Shown: piece after piece, positions 44,245 through 52,460 of the stretch
Layout of the letters: every line of letters starts with the position of its first letter
How positions within the stretch are numbered: position 1 is the first letter of the stretch
NCBI GenBank assembly: GCA_902768975.1
Contig: CACXMZ010000001.1
Coordinates: 62,001 to 126,000, forward strand
Direction: 5' to 3'
Origin: an uncultured Coriobacteriaceae bacterium
GTDB lineage: Bacteria; Actinomycetota; Coriobacteriia; Coriobacteriales; Eggerthellaceae
DNA: 64,000 nucleotides
The notes under the pieces: generated by a model
What the model was told of the DNA's origin: nothing
The model's input: the letters and a program-made list of their open reading frames with translations, nothing else
Database searches by the model: none
Made by a program: the position numbers and the translations under genes

Positions 44245-44514
44245 CTATTCCACGGTGCCGTAAACTTGGCCCCAGGCATGCCCTGCGATGGCGCTATTCA
44301 GTTGGTCGCAGAGTTCCTGGCGGAAGTACTCCCCCGGGGGCAAAAGCTCGACGATTTCAATTAAGTCGTCGGGATATTCAGACGACTTCGCGTAAGACAC
44401 CACGCTCATGCGGCTCACGAATTCCGTGTCGGCGTACAGGGCGTCAACCATTTCCTGCAGCAGACCGTAATCTTCACTGCGCTCCAAGTTGCTAATGGGT
44501 TTACCCTGCACCAT
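44245..44514 (-). CDS. Small hypothetical protein
   Basis: 89 residues, ATG at 44514 overlapping the stop of the MetH-like gene (TAATG), so translation is coupled. No membrane span or known motif: an acidic alpha/beta protein with the segment ADTEFVSRMSVVSYAKSSEY and a C-terminal AWGQVYGTVE. Likely functions with the MetH-like protein just upstream in the operon; I do not recognise its family. Confidence 0.6.
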   Translation of the reverse strand: MVQGKPISNLERSEDYGLLQEMVDALYADTEFVSRMSVVSYAKSSEYPDDLIEIVELLPPGEYFRQELCDQLNSAIAGHAWGQVYGTVE

Positions 44515-45404
44515 TATGAACGTCCTAACACGGGCAGGCCCGAACTGGCGGCTACCAGGGCACCCGTATACGTTGCCGTCGCCGCACCTGTCGCACGCAG
44601 GAACTGTGCCCCAGCGCGTCGGAGCAAGTCGGCCGCCTGCATCATGAAGTCGGCATGCCAATAAGGGTTGTTCGCGTCGTGCGGGTCACGCGCGCACACT
44701 TCTTTAACCTGCAGCTGAACAAGAACGGGAAGGGCCGTGCGCTGGGCAATGCGTTCAACCAAGGCAGCCGCCTGCGCAGGAGCCGCGTCTGTTTGAATGC
44801 CTACCGCAGCTGCGCCGTATTCTTCGGCAATAAACAGGGCATGGTCGAGGCCTTCATTGCGGCCAAGAATCTTCCCTTCCGCGTCCACATTCACGCTCAC
44901 CAGCACCGGGAGCTCACTTACACTATGGACGCCTTCCAGACCACAGCGCAAATCGTCGATACTTGCCATACCGTTTAGGAAGAAGGCATCTATGCCCCCT
45001 TCGCCAAAGGCCGCGGCAGCATCTGTGTACTGAGCCTGGTTAGCCTTTAAGGTAGTAGTGCTGGACGGGTCTACGGGCAGCCCCGTGGGCCCAATTTCGG
45101 CAAACACGTGCTGGGGTTTAAACTGTGCCGCTAAGGCAAGTGCTGCTTCGGCAATTTGGGCCGCATTGTCTTCTGCACGCACATGGGCCAAGCGCGCCCG
45201 CGTAATGCCTTCCGTCGGCAAAACCAGGCATTGGGCGCCCACCATCATGTCGAGGCGCAGCGGTTCGTGAATCGATTCGGGTTCGGTAATCAGAAGCAAC
45301 TCGCGTTCGCGCTCTTCAGTAAAGCCGCGTGCTGCAAGCGCCGCATCCACGGGCGCCGAAAGTACCAGCATGTCATTGTGAAAGCGCAGCTGAATATCGG
45401 GCAT
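44514..45404 (-). CDS. Homocysteine S-methyltransferase-like protein without zinc cysteines
   Basis: 296 residues from the ATG at 45404, 4 nt past the galU stop. The fold signature of the MetH/BHMT domain is visible: VFAEIGPTG (~100), GIDAFFLNGMAS (~142), GLDHALFIAEEYGAAAVGIQT (~190) and C-terminal RRAGAQFLRATGAATATYTG (~270). The GGCCG zinc site and the upstream NC motif are replaced (RATGAA, GIQTDA), so homocysteine activation by zinc thiolates is not possible. Only two cysteines are seen, at unrelated positions. It may bind another substrate or serve a structural role. Confidence 0.65.
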   Translation of the reverse strand: MPDIQLRFHNDMLVLSAPVDAALAARGFTEERERELLLITEPESIHEPLRLDMMVGAQCLVLPTEGITRARLAHVRAEDNAAQIAEAALALAAQFKPQHVFAEIGPTGLPVDPSSTTTLKANQAQYTDAAAAFGEGGIDAFFLNGMASIDDLRCGLEGVHSVSELPVLVSVNVDAEGKILGRNEGLDHALFIAEEYGAAAVGIQTDAAPAQAAALVERIAQRTALPVLVQLQVKEVCARDPHDANNPYWHADFMMQAADLLRRAGAQFLRATGAATATYTGALVAASSGLPVLGRS

Positions 45405-45408
45405 GAGA

Positions 45409-46212
45409 TTAGCCTTGCATGATGGCCGCGTTGGTTGCGAACCAAGATTCAACCGTGCCCGTGTCATAACCGTCTGAAGGTTCAATAACCAGGGCATACA
45501 TTTCTTCTTCGGCCAGCACGGCGTCAAGGGCGTCCGTCAACTGAATTTCGTTGCCCGCGCCAGGAGGCAAGGTGGCCAAGATTTCCATCACGCGCGGCGA
45601 AAGTAGGTAACGTCCAAACACACCCAAATGGGACGGTGCTTCTTCAAGGGCAGGCTTTTCAACGATGGAGTCGATCTTCCATACGCCACTTTCGACTTCC
45701 GTGCCCGCAATGATGCCATAACGCGGAACCTCTTCGTCGGGCAGGGGCAGCACGGCAATCACGTTCGCACCACCATGCGAGTCGGACACTTCCTTCATGC
45801 GTGGCAGCATGTTGTTATTTGGCACAATCACGTCGCCCAGCAGCACATAGAAACGGTCGTCGGCGGTCTTTTCCGCCGCACAATGCACAGCATGGCCAAG
45901 CCCAAGCGGTTCGTCCTGGTAGACAAAACTCACCGGTAGACTTCCTGCATGTTCAACGGCACTGGCCAGGGCGTCCTTCCCCTTAGCGCGCAAGGTGGCT
46001 ACCAATTCAGTGTCGGGCGCAAAATGCTTTTCAATTGCAAGCTTTTCGCGACTGTTCACCACGACGACTTCGTCGGATTCCGCAGCAAGCGCTTCTTCAA
46101 CGACGTATTGAATGACGGGTTTGTTCCCCACGGGAAGCATTTCCTTAGGGATGGCTTTGGTGGCAGGCAGGAAGCGGGTGCCCATGCCTGCAGCAGGAAT
46201 TACAGCTTTCAT
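45409..46212 (-). CDS. galU: UTP-glucose-1-phosphate uridylyltransferase
   Basis: 267 residues from the ATG at 46212, with AAAGGAG 7 nt upstream (a longer frame exists but lacks similarity). The nucleotidyltransferase signature is AGMGTRFLPATKAIPKEMLP at the N-terminus; other typical segments are KPVIQYVVEEA, GLGHAVHCA and FEGHQ-like LTDALDAVLAEEEMYAL near the end. It makes UDP-glucose for envelope glycans. A putative -10 (TTACAAT) lies at 46237-46243. Followed by the MetH-like gene, 4 nt downstream. Confidence 0.94.
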   Translation of the reverse strand: MKAVIPAAGMGTRFLPATKAIPKEMLPVGNKPVIQYVVEEALAAESDEVVVVNSREKLAIEKHFAPDTELVATLRAKGKDALASAVEHAGSLPVSFVYQDEPLGLGHAVHCAAEKTADDRFYVLLGDVIVPNNNMLPRMKEVSDSHGGANVIAVLPLPDEEVPRYGIIAGTEVESGVWKIDSIVEKPALEEAPSHLGVFGRYLLSPRVMEILATLPPGAGNEIQLTDALDAVLAEEEMYALVIEPSDGYDTGTVESWFATNAAIMQG

Positions 46213-46251
46213 GCGGTGCTCCTTTTCGACCGTTTCATTGTAACGGAAATA

Positions 46252-46520
46252 GAGGGCACAGGTGGTCCTATTTTGCGACCGCTTCCGCTGTTCGGTGAAA
46301 CCATTCACTGGACTATGCGCTCAGCTTCGCTGAGCTGCATGCTCCCTCTCGGTCGCCTAATTTGTACTAAACAAGCCATTTAGGCTTGTTTACCATGCGC
46401 TCTCGCTTGACGCTCGTCAACTTAGTTAAGTGCAATTTTTGGCAACAGCAAAAATTGCGAAGTTTGAACTCACGACATCGCAAATAGGACCACGCGTGCC
46501 CTCAATAGCTCAGATTACGC
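46252..46520. repeat. Inverted-repeat-bounded intergenic element, copy 2
   Basis: Imperfect inverted repeats of about 26 bp (46252-46278 and 46478-46503) bound a region whose boxes match copy 1: CGCTTCCGCTGTTC (46280-46293), a hairpin (46369-46391), CATGCGCTC (46394-46402), an AT-rich hairpin around 46433-46458 and, just outside the right arm, GCTCAGATTACGC (46508-46520). An extra hairpin GCTCAG/CTGAGC is at 46319-46335. This fills most of the 335-bp gap between galU and the ccmD-like gene. Confidence 0.65.
46369..46391. terminator. Terminator-like hairpin in the galU-ccm gap
   Basis: A perfect 9-bp stem (46369-46377 with 46383-46391) and 5-nt loop with short T tracts on both strands. It probably ends the ccm transcript on the minus strand. 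Confidence 0.55.
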
Positions 46521-46547
46521 TGATAGGAGCACTACCCACTCTTGAGC

Positions 46548-46760
46548 TTACTTCAATACCGAAGCAGTGGCGTCGCCGGTGGCTTTACCTTCAGCAATGG
46601 TGCGCTCTACCAGTGCAAGCTGCGACTCCACATTCTTAAAGCGGCGCATGGCGAATACGACGTACACCAGCAGTATGAGCCAGATTAGCACGTAGGCCGC
46701 AATAATAAAGGGCATTGAAGGAAGGATGGTGGCGTATATTTCTTGCAAAACGGAATTCAT
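46548..46760 (-). CDS. CcmD-like small membrane protein
   Basis: 70 residues: one N-terminal membrane helix (about 15-38, PFIIAAYVLIWLILLVYVVF) followed by a basic helix (RRFKNVESQLALVERTI). This matches CcmD, which helps release holo-CcmE from the CcmABC complex. AAGGAG precedes the ATG. It is the last gene of the ccm cluster, 85 bp after ccmC. Name given from context and size; the family has little sequence conservation. Confidence 0.6.
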   Translation of the reverse strand: MNSVLQEIYATILPSMPFIIAAYVLIWLILLVYVVFAMRRFKNVESQLALVERTIAEGKATGDATASVLK

Positions 46761-46845
46761 GTTTGAGCTCCTTACTTGTTAATTCATTCCAGTCGTTATG
46801 GTCATTCGGTCATTTCAGTTACTTGGTCTTCGCAGCGACTAAAGC

Positions 46846-47610
46846 CTAGTCGTCCAGCGTGTCCTTTGCGGCTTCCACGCGCAGGGCAATCAATTCGGTG
46901 CGCGCACGGAAACGATACAGGCCATACGCAATCAGGCAGAAGCCGAACAGGGAACACATAAGCGGTGCCAACATGTCGGGCGACATGCCAGAATCTGAAC
47001 GCATAATAACCGGGTGCACACTCGACGGAATGAGGCGCGTAATAAAGAAAGAAATAGGCACGTCTACATACATGATCAGGCTAAACACGCTTGCATAGGT
47101 GGCGCGTCGCTCCGGTTCGTCCACGGCGGTGCGCAGAATAAAGTAGGCAATAACCATGAGTGTAAGAATAAGATAGGTGGTCAAGCGGGGTTCCCACACC
47201 CACCAGACACCCCATTCGAAACGCGTCCACAAGTCGCCCGAAATCATGGTGCAGATAACAAACACAAGACCGATTTCGGTACAGATTTTTGCCTTCAGGT
47301 CGTACAGGGCGTCGCGCGTCATAAGGAAACGGATGGCGAAAAATGCCGTTCCTGTAAGCACGACCATACTTACTACGGCCACTGGCATGTGGAAGTAGAA
47401 AATCTTCTGCGAAAGAAGAATTTGGTTGCCTATCATTTCGTTGCCGATAAGTTCGACACCATTCACCTTAGCACCCACCACTGGGCTTGCTACCGTAAAG
47501 GCAAGCACAAAGGCAAGTGCCGTAAGAAGTGCGCCAATGAGCAGCGCTGGCTTCGCCAACGTGTCGGCCAGCCCCCCTATTGGGTGTTTGTCTGTTTGTG
47601 TTTCAGTCAT
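46846..47610 (-). CDS. ccmC: Haem exporter / haem handling protein CcmC
   Basis: 254 residues with six membrane helices and the tryptophan-rich WWD signature WGVWWVWEPRLT (~140). Histidines flank it (KIFYFHMPVAV at ~70 and SSVHPVI at ~198), as expected for a periplasmic haem site. CcmC loads haem on CcmE. GAAGGGAAGGGT precedes the ATG. A 154-bp gap separates it from ccmB. Confidence 0.92.
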   Translation of the reverse strand: MTETQTDKHPIGGLADTLAKPALLIGALLTALAFVLAFTVASPVVGAKVNGVELIGNEMIGNQILLSQKIFYFHMPVAVVSMVVLTGTAFFAIRFLMTRDALYDLKAKICTEIGLVFVICTMISGDLWTRFEWGVWWVWEPRLTTYLILTLMVIAYFILRTAVDEPERRATYASVFSLIMYVDVPISFFITRLIPSSVHPVIMRSDSGMSPDMLAPLMCSLFGFCLIAYGLYRFRARTELIALRVEAAKDTLDD

Positions 47611-47764
47611 ACCCTTCCCTTCAGTCCAAGCGCTCTATCGTACGCGCTACAAACTCCATGTTCAAACTTCACGCGTCCAGTTCACATACCTACCTTGCTT
47701 CGCATGGCACCTTTACGTGCTGACCATGTGCGCCAATTTCATGCGCCTGCCATGCACACCGCCC

Positions 47765-48478
47765 TTATGCAGAAACGGCATAATCGTAAAGTACCCACGA
47801 AAGCAAAACCATAACCAAGTCATAGCCCACCGCGAGCAGCACCGAATTCCTGAAAATGCCTTCGATGTCGCCACCTGCCACCACCACGGTCGTAGCGGAA
47901 ACGCAGGCATAGAGCAGCGGGAATACCAGCGGAATAAAAAGCACGGCGAGCAATACGTCTTTGCCGCGGGTGCTTGTAGTAATCGTTGAAAGAAGTGTAC
48001 CAATGCCCGCAATGCCAATAGTGCCAACCAGCATAGGAATAAGCATTAAAGGCCAGGTAGGCTGCGGCGTGGTCGTGGTTAAGAAGAAGAAGTAATACAG
48101 CGGCAAGACCACGATTTCTACCGCCAGCAAAAACAGGAAGTTGCTCGTCGCCTTTGCAAGAAACACAACACTGCGGTCGAGTGGGACGAGCAAAATACCT
48201 TCCAAACAGCCATCTTCCTTTTCGTAGGAAAACGAGCGATTCAAGCCAAGCAAACTAGTAAACACAATGAGCGCCCACAGCATGCCGCCGCTCATCTGAA
48301 GGATGTCGAATTGACTGCCCGTTTGCGAAAGTGCCGCGCCGTAGACCACTAACACCAAGAAGGCATAGATGGCCATGGAAGACAGCATGTCGCGCGTGCG
48401 AAATTCGCGTTGCAGGTCCTTGCGCAGGAGCGTGACGTACTGCGCGAAGGTGGATGGCTTTTGCACACGCACCGTCAT
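47765..48478 (-). CDS. ccmB: Haem exporter membrane subunit CcmB
   Basis: 237 residues from the ATG at 48478, which follows the ccmA stop by 1 nt (TAGCATG); the longer open frame upstream is within ccmA. About six membrane helices, with the CcmB pattern KDLQREFRTRDMLSSMAIYAFLVLV (given here as the start of the domain; helix 1 follows) and RSFSYEKEDGCLEGILLVPLDRS. With CcmA and CcmC it forms the ABC complex that releases haem-CcmE. Confidence 0.92.
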   Translation of the reverse strand: MTVRVQKPSTFAQYVTLLRKDLQREFRTRDMLSSMAIYAFLVLVVYGAALSQTGSQFDILQMSGGMLWALIVFTSLLGLNRSFSYEKEDGCLEGILLVPLDRSVVFLAKATSNFLFLLAVEIVVLPLYYFFFLTTTTPQPTWPLMLIPMLVGTIGIAGIGTLLSTITTSTRGKDVLLAVLFIPLVFPLLYACVSATTVVVAGGDIEGIFRNSVLLAVGYDLVMVLLSWVLYDYAVSA

Positions 48479-48479
48479 G

Positions 48480-49196
48480 CTAGGCCACCCCCATACCCAC
48501 GGTTTCGTGGTAGAGCGCTGCAAACGCGTCGTAGTCAATTTCTTCCTTCGCGGCAAAGGCCACCTTGGTTCCGCGCGCAAGCACGAGAGCATGCGAACAG
48601 GCTTCGAAGCCTTTGCGGAGGTCGTGGCTGACCATAACGAAGGTCCGGTTTTCGCGCACTGCCTCAAGCAGCGAATCGAAGATTTCAACCGCGTGGGGGT
48701 CCAGGCCCGAATAAGGTTCGTCGAGCAGAACGACCTGTGGGTCATGCAGCAGAGCACGCGCAATAGCCAGGCGCTGCGTCATGCCACGCGAAAAGGTGCG
48801 CACCGTGTCTAGGCGGCGGTGCGAAAGCTCCACGGCGTCGAGCATTTCGTCGACGCGCTCTTGGGCGTTTTCAATGCCATAAAGGCGCGCGTACAGCTGA
48901 AGGTTTTGTTCGGCATTAAGGTCGGCGTAGAGCATGGAGTTATGCGAAATGAGCCCGATTTGTTCGCGGGCCGCATCGGCGTCGTCTTTCAGGTTGATGC
49001 CCGCCACCGTAACCGCGCCACTTGTGGGGCGCGCCAGCGTTGCCAGAATGCGCAACAGGGTGGTCTTCCCCGCCCCATTGGGCCCGAAAATGGACAGGAA
49101 AGAACCTGCGGGCAATTCCAGCGATACGTTCTTTAGGGCGTAACGATCGCCGAAGACTTTGCTCACTTGGTCGAGTTGTACCGCAGGGGCTTCCAA
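48480..49196 (-). CDS. ccmA: Haem exporter ATP-binding subunit CcmA
   Basis: 238 residues, TTG start immediately after the ccmF stop (TAATTG). ABC ATPase: Walker A GPNGAGKTT (~38), signature FSRGMTQRLAIARAL (variant of LSGGQ, ~132), Walker B VVLLDEPYSGLD (~152) and the switch histidine MVSHD. Alternative starts within the next codons are possible. It energises release of holo-CcmE. Confidence 0.93.
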   Translation of the reverse strand: MEAPAVQLDQVSKVFGDRYALKNVSLELPAGSFLSIFGPNGAGKTTLLRILATLARPTSGAVTVAGINLKDDADAAREQIGLISHNSMLYADLNAEQNLQLYARLYGIENAQERVDEMLDAVELSHRRLDTVRTFSRGMTQRLAIARALLHDPQVVLLDEPYSGLDPHAVEIFDSLLEAVRENRTFVMVSHDLRKGFEACSHALVLARGTKVAFAAKEEIDYDAFAALYHETVGMGVA

Positions 49197-51563
49197 TTAT
49201 TCCTCTTCAGGTTGAGGGTCGGCTTCAGCTTCGGTAGTCTCTAGTTCGACAACTTCGGCCTTGGCTTCAGCTTCAGGGACATCGACTTCAGCTTCAACTG
49301 TCTCTGTTTCACCTTCGGCTTCGGCAGCTTCTGGTTCAGCCTCTGCTTCAGCTAGCTCGGCTTCGGCTTCAACAGCTTCGACAACCTCAGCTTCAGCAGG
49401 TACAGATTTGGCGACCGAACGCCTTCCGATAGCTGAAATAAGCCCACCTAGCATAAGCATCCCAAAGCCTGCCCACACAAGACTAATGAGCGGATTAATG
49501 CGTATATCCATGGCAAAAGCACCCGCATTATTTACGCCGCGATACACCACAAATAGGTCCTTTTCGGGGAAGCTCATAACCGCTGCATTCGCCTTGGTCT
49601 GCTGCGTGGCAGCCACCATCTGCAGGTTCGGCTTCATATGGCCAATTAGTTCGTCATTGCGATACACGTCAAATTCAACGGTGTAAATAACGTCCTGACC
49701 GTCGTTGGCCTTGTCAATGGAATTGTCGGTATAGCGCAGGGTGAATTCCTGAATCTGGATGTCTGGGGCCGTATTGGTCGCGCCATTATAGCTGACGTAT
49801 TCCACCTTTTCAGTAATGAACATCGAAGAACCAATAAGGCCCAGCAGGATAAGCGCCATGCCCAGGTGCGCGATATAGCCGCCATAGGTAGACACGTGGC
49901 TTGACGCCATCTTGAAGAAGGCTGCAACTGGGTTGGTGTTGTTAGCCTTGGCCCAATTGCCTGTATTGCGCCCGATAAGGAAAAGCGTATTGAAGAAAAT
50001 AAGGCTGGCGACCAAGAAACCTACGATAGCTAGACCCTTGTAGTAGAAGGCAGGGCCGTCGGATGCCAGAGCTTCAGCCTGCGAACCGCCCGCCGCTATG
50101 GTGGCGTCGTAGGCAGGGTTCAGCTGCGTGAAGAAGTAGACCATCAAAAGCACGAAAGCAACCAGGGCAAAGAGGCCCGGAAGCTTCGCGCGCTTGAAGA
50201 ATACTTCTTTGCTGGTTGCCGCCCAACTAAGCAGGGGGCATACCGCCAAAACAGCCAGATAGAACACACCAAGCGGACGTGCGATGGCATTGTAGGTTCC
50301 TGCGGTAAGCGCCTGCCCACCGAAAGGCAGGAAGGTCGGCAGTGCGCTCGAAACCGTGAGGTAGCACAGCACGATGGCGAACACGACCATAATGACGTTG
50401 TTGAAATAATAGGCGGCTTCGCGTGACATAAAGCTGTCGATGTCTTCGTCGGCTGCCGTACGTGGCGCAAAAGCCTTCCAGCGAATGGCAAGCCCCACTA
50501 CCCCACACAAAAGTGCGGCAATAATCAGCCCACCAAACAGGTTAAGCGAAACCGGGTCGCCCGAAAACGCGTGTACCGATTCAACGAGGCCCGAACGCGT
50601 AATGAACGTGCCGGTAATAACAAAAGCGAAGGACAGGCAGGCGGCGAAAATACTCCACCGTTTGAAGGCGCCCCGCTGCCTGTAGATAGTAAAGCTGTGG
50701 ATGAGCGCCAGCGTCACTAGCCAAGGCAGCAAACTAGCATTTTCCACGGGGTCCCAGCCCCAATAACCGCCCCAGCCAAGAACGACGTAGGCCCACACAG
50801 AACCTAGGCCAATACCTAAACCTAAGAACCACCAGGAGACCAGGGCGTAGCGCTGGCTCTTGCGCACCCATTCGTCGCTCGCATTTGAGCAAATGAGCGC
50901 TGCTACTGCATACGCAAAGGGAATGGTGAGGCCCGCATAGCCCACAAACAAGGCAGGCGGATGCACCGCCATGGCCCAGTGTTCAAGCAATGGATTCATG
51001 CCCCACAGCGTGGCCGCACCCCTCAGGCTGCCGTCGGCATTGAGGTATTCGGCAGCGGTTGCCACAAAGGGGCTGTTTTCTTCGGAGAACAGCAGAATGC
51101 CCGCAAAAGTTACGAGCACTAGTTGCGCCACCATAAGCGCCATATTGTCCAGGCTTTCGAGCTTTTTCATATTGCGCACGGCAAGCACGGCCGTAAAGAT
51201 TGAAATGAGCCATGCCCAGAACAGCAACGAACCTTCGCGGCCTTCCCACAGTCCAGCCACACGGTAGAAGGTACCCATGGGGCCTGTTGTATGGCTGCGA
51301 CCATGCACTACGTATTCGATGGTGTTGTCGCCTGAAAGGAAGCAGTACACCAGCAGCAGGCAGCAAAAGCTCAGTGCCACCAAGGTTAGAAGTGATGCCA
51401 CGTGCCCCGCCCAGAGCAGGGTTTCACCCAGGCTGCGGGCGTCTGCCCCCGCCTTTGCTGGCGACTTGCGCTTAGCAGAACCAGCGAGCAAGCATACGAT
51501 CGAAATAATATTTGCGGCAAATGCAATGAGGAGGCTTATAAGCCCAATGAGCGGAAAACCCAT
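49197..51563 (-). CDS. ccmF: Cytochrome c haem lyase CcmF with an acidic C-terminal tail
   Basis: 788 residues. About 14-15 membrane helices with the haem-handling motif WGGYWGWDPVENASLLPW near residue 270 and the long extracytoplasmic domain before the last helix (about 600-690). CcmF transfers haem from CcmE to apocytochromes. A ~75-residue Glu/Ala-rich tail follows the last helix, which is unusual for the family. 3 nt past the ccmE stop. Confidence 0.93.
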   Translation of the reverse strand: MGFPLIGLISLLIAFAANIISIVCLLAGSAKRKSPAKAGADARSLGETLLWAGHVASLLTLVALSFCCLLLVYCFLSGDNTIEYVVHGRSHTTGPMGTFYRVAGLWEGREGSLLFWAWLISIFTAVLAVRNMKKLESLDNMALMVAQLVLVTFAGILLFSEENSPFVATAAEYLNADGSLRGAATLWGMNPLLEHWAMAVHPPALFVGYAGLTIPFAYAVAALICSNASDEWVRKSQRYALVSWWFLGLGIGLGSVWAYVVLGWGGYWGWDPVENASLLPWLVTLALIHSFTIYRQRGAFKRWSIFAACLSFAFVITGTFITRSGLVESVHAFSGDPVSLNLFGGLIIAALLCGVVGLAIRWKAFAPRTAADEDIDSFMSREAAYYFNNVIMVVFAIVLCYLTVSSALPTFLPFGGQALTAGTYNAIARPLGVFYLAVLAVCPLLSWAATSKEVFFKRAKLPGLFALVAFVLLMVYFFTQLNPAYDATIAAGGSQAEALASDGPAFYYKGLAIVGFLVASLIFFNTLFLIGRNTGNWAKANNTNPVAAFFKMASSHVSTYGGYIAHLGMALILLGLIGSSMFITEKVEYVSYNGATNTAPDIQIQEFTLRYTDNSIDKANDGQDVIYTVEFDVYRNDELIGHMKPNLQMVAATQQTKANAAVMSFPEKDLFVVYRGVNNAGAFAMDIRINPLISLVWAGFGMLMLGGLISAIGRRSVAKSVPAEAEVVEAVEAEAELAEAEAEPEAAEAEGETETVEAEVDVPEAEAKAEVVELETTEAEADPQPEEE

Positions 51564-51566
51564 AGT

Positions 51567-52238
51567 CTAGCCCTCCAGCGCCACGTCGGTTGCCGAGAAC
51601 TTACCGTCTTCGAGCATGTTGCCCGTGAGCACCACCTTGGCGTCATCGGCCAGGGTTTCGTCGGACAGGGCAATGTCGCACTGCACGGAAACGGTAGCGG
51701 CAGCGTCTTCGGCATCCACCAAAACAAAGCGAACATCCTGGCCGGCTGGGTTCTGGCTCCCTGCCTTCACCGTGCCCGTTACCTTAACGGTCTTGTTCAA
51801 GACCTTGTCGCCATAGCCAAGCATTTGGGCCACGCCCAGGGCGTCCATGCCACTTTCGTACTTGGATGGGCACTTGGTAACCAGTTCGCTGCATACAAGG
51901 GTGCCGTCTTCGGCCATCTTGCCTGTGCAAATAGCCGTCACGTCGTTGCCGAAGGTGGCAGCAGCGCCGCCGTCGTAGCTTACATTGAGCACCGCATTAT
52001 TAGTGCTGTCAGGGTCGTAAATGCTAAAGGTAAGAATGTTGTCGTTGGTAGCGTAGGAATTTTCGACCACGTTGCCCGAAACCTGTACACGCTGGTTGGC
52101 GTAGTCGCCACTTGCAGCCTGGGCAATAGAAACCGTTTTGGCAGCAGTTCCGCCACCAACAATGGCCAGAATAAGCGCCATAGCCATGACGATAATGCCC
52201 GTTACAATAATGAGTCGTTTTTTAGTCCGTGCGTTCAC
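51567..52238 (-). CDS. ccmE: Haem chaperone CcmE, CXXXY variant
   Basis: 223 residues from the GTG at 52238, with GGGAAAGG about 7 nt upstream; the longer frame has no support. One N-terminal membrane anchor (RLIIVTGIIVMAMALILAIVG; see ~7-27), then an OB-fold. The haem-attachment site reads CPSKY (residues 123-127) where most CcmE have HxxxY. This CXXXY form is reported for System I* organisms (archaea, some Desulfovibrio). The barrel appears repeated: about 70 extra residues follow (VKVTGTVKAGSQ...). First gene of ccmEFABC(D). Confidence 0.88.
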   Translation of the reverse strand: MNARTKKRLIIVTGIIVMAMALILAIVGGGTAAKTVSIAQAASGDYANQRVQVSGNVVENSYATNDNILTFSIYDPDSTNNAVLNVSYDGGAAATFGNDVTAICTGKMAEDGTLVCSELVTKCPSKYESGMDALGVAQMLGYGDKVLNKTVKVTGTVKAGSQNPAGQDVRFVLVDAEDAAATVSVQCDIALSDETLADDAKVVLTGNMLEDGKFSATDVALEG

Positions 52239-52366
52239 AACAAACCTTTCCCTTTGCCATTTTTTGCTTTGCCGCGACGACTGCCTCCAAGGCGGCAGAA
52301 TGTAACCTAGTAATGATGCCATGAGCCTTACACGAAGCTAGTCATTTGTGGCCTTCTACCACATAA

Positions 52367-52389
52367 AAGCCCACCGATAACCTGGGCTT
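52367..52389 (-). other. Hairpin upstream of ccmE
   Basis: A 7-bp stem (52367-52373 with 52383-52389) and 9-nt loop, followed on the minus strand by four T. It lies between the palindrome at 52391 and ccmE and could attenuate transcription entering the ccm operon. Confidence 0.35.
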
Positions 52390-52390
52390 A

Positions 52391-52406
52391 TACACCATAT
52401 GGTGTA
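52391..52406. promoter_or_regulatory. 16-bp perfect palindrome upstream of the ccm operon
   Basis: TACACCATATGGTGTA is a perfect 16-bp palindrome between the cytochrome-gene terminator and ccmE, 153 bp before the ccmE start. It could bind a dimeric regulator that controls cytochrome maturation. No -10 is convincingly placed beside it. Confidence 0.45.
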
Positions 52407-52409
52407 GAA

Positions 52410-52439
52410 AAAAGAACCTGCCCGAAGGCAGGTTCTTTT
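52410..52439 (-). terminator. Terminator of the multihaem cytochrome gene
   Basis: A perfect 13-bp stem (52410-52422 with 52427-52439) and a CGAA tetraloop, 21 bp past the gene stop, followed on the minus strand by T6. It separates the cytochrome from the ccm operon. Confidence 0.9.
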
Positions 52440-52460
52440 CAGCGGTTTTAAACCGTGGGC

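Noticed and set aside
47765-48763. Longer CcmB start at 48763
   Set aside because: The first 95 residues are an out-of-frame reading of ccmA; the ATG at 48478 directly after the ccmA stop fits the family length.
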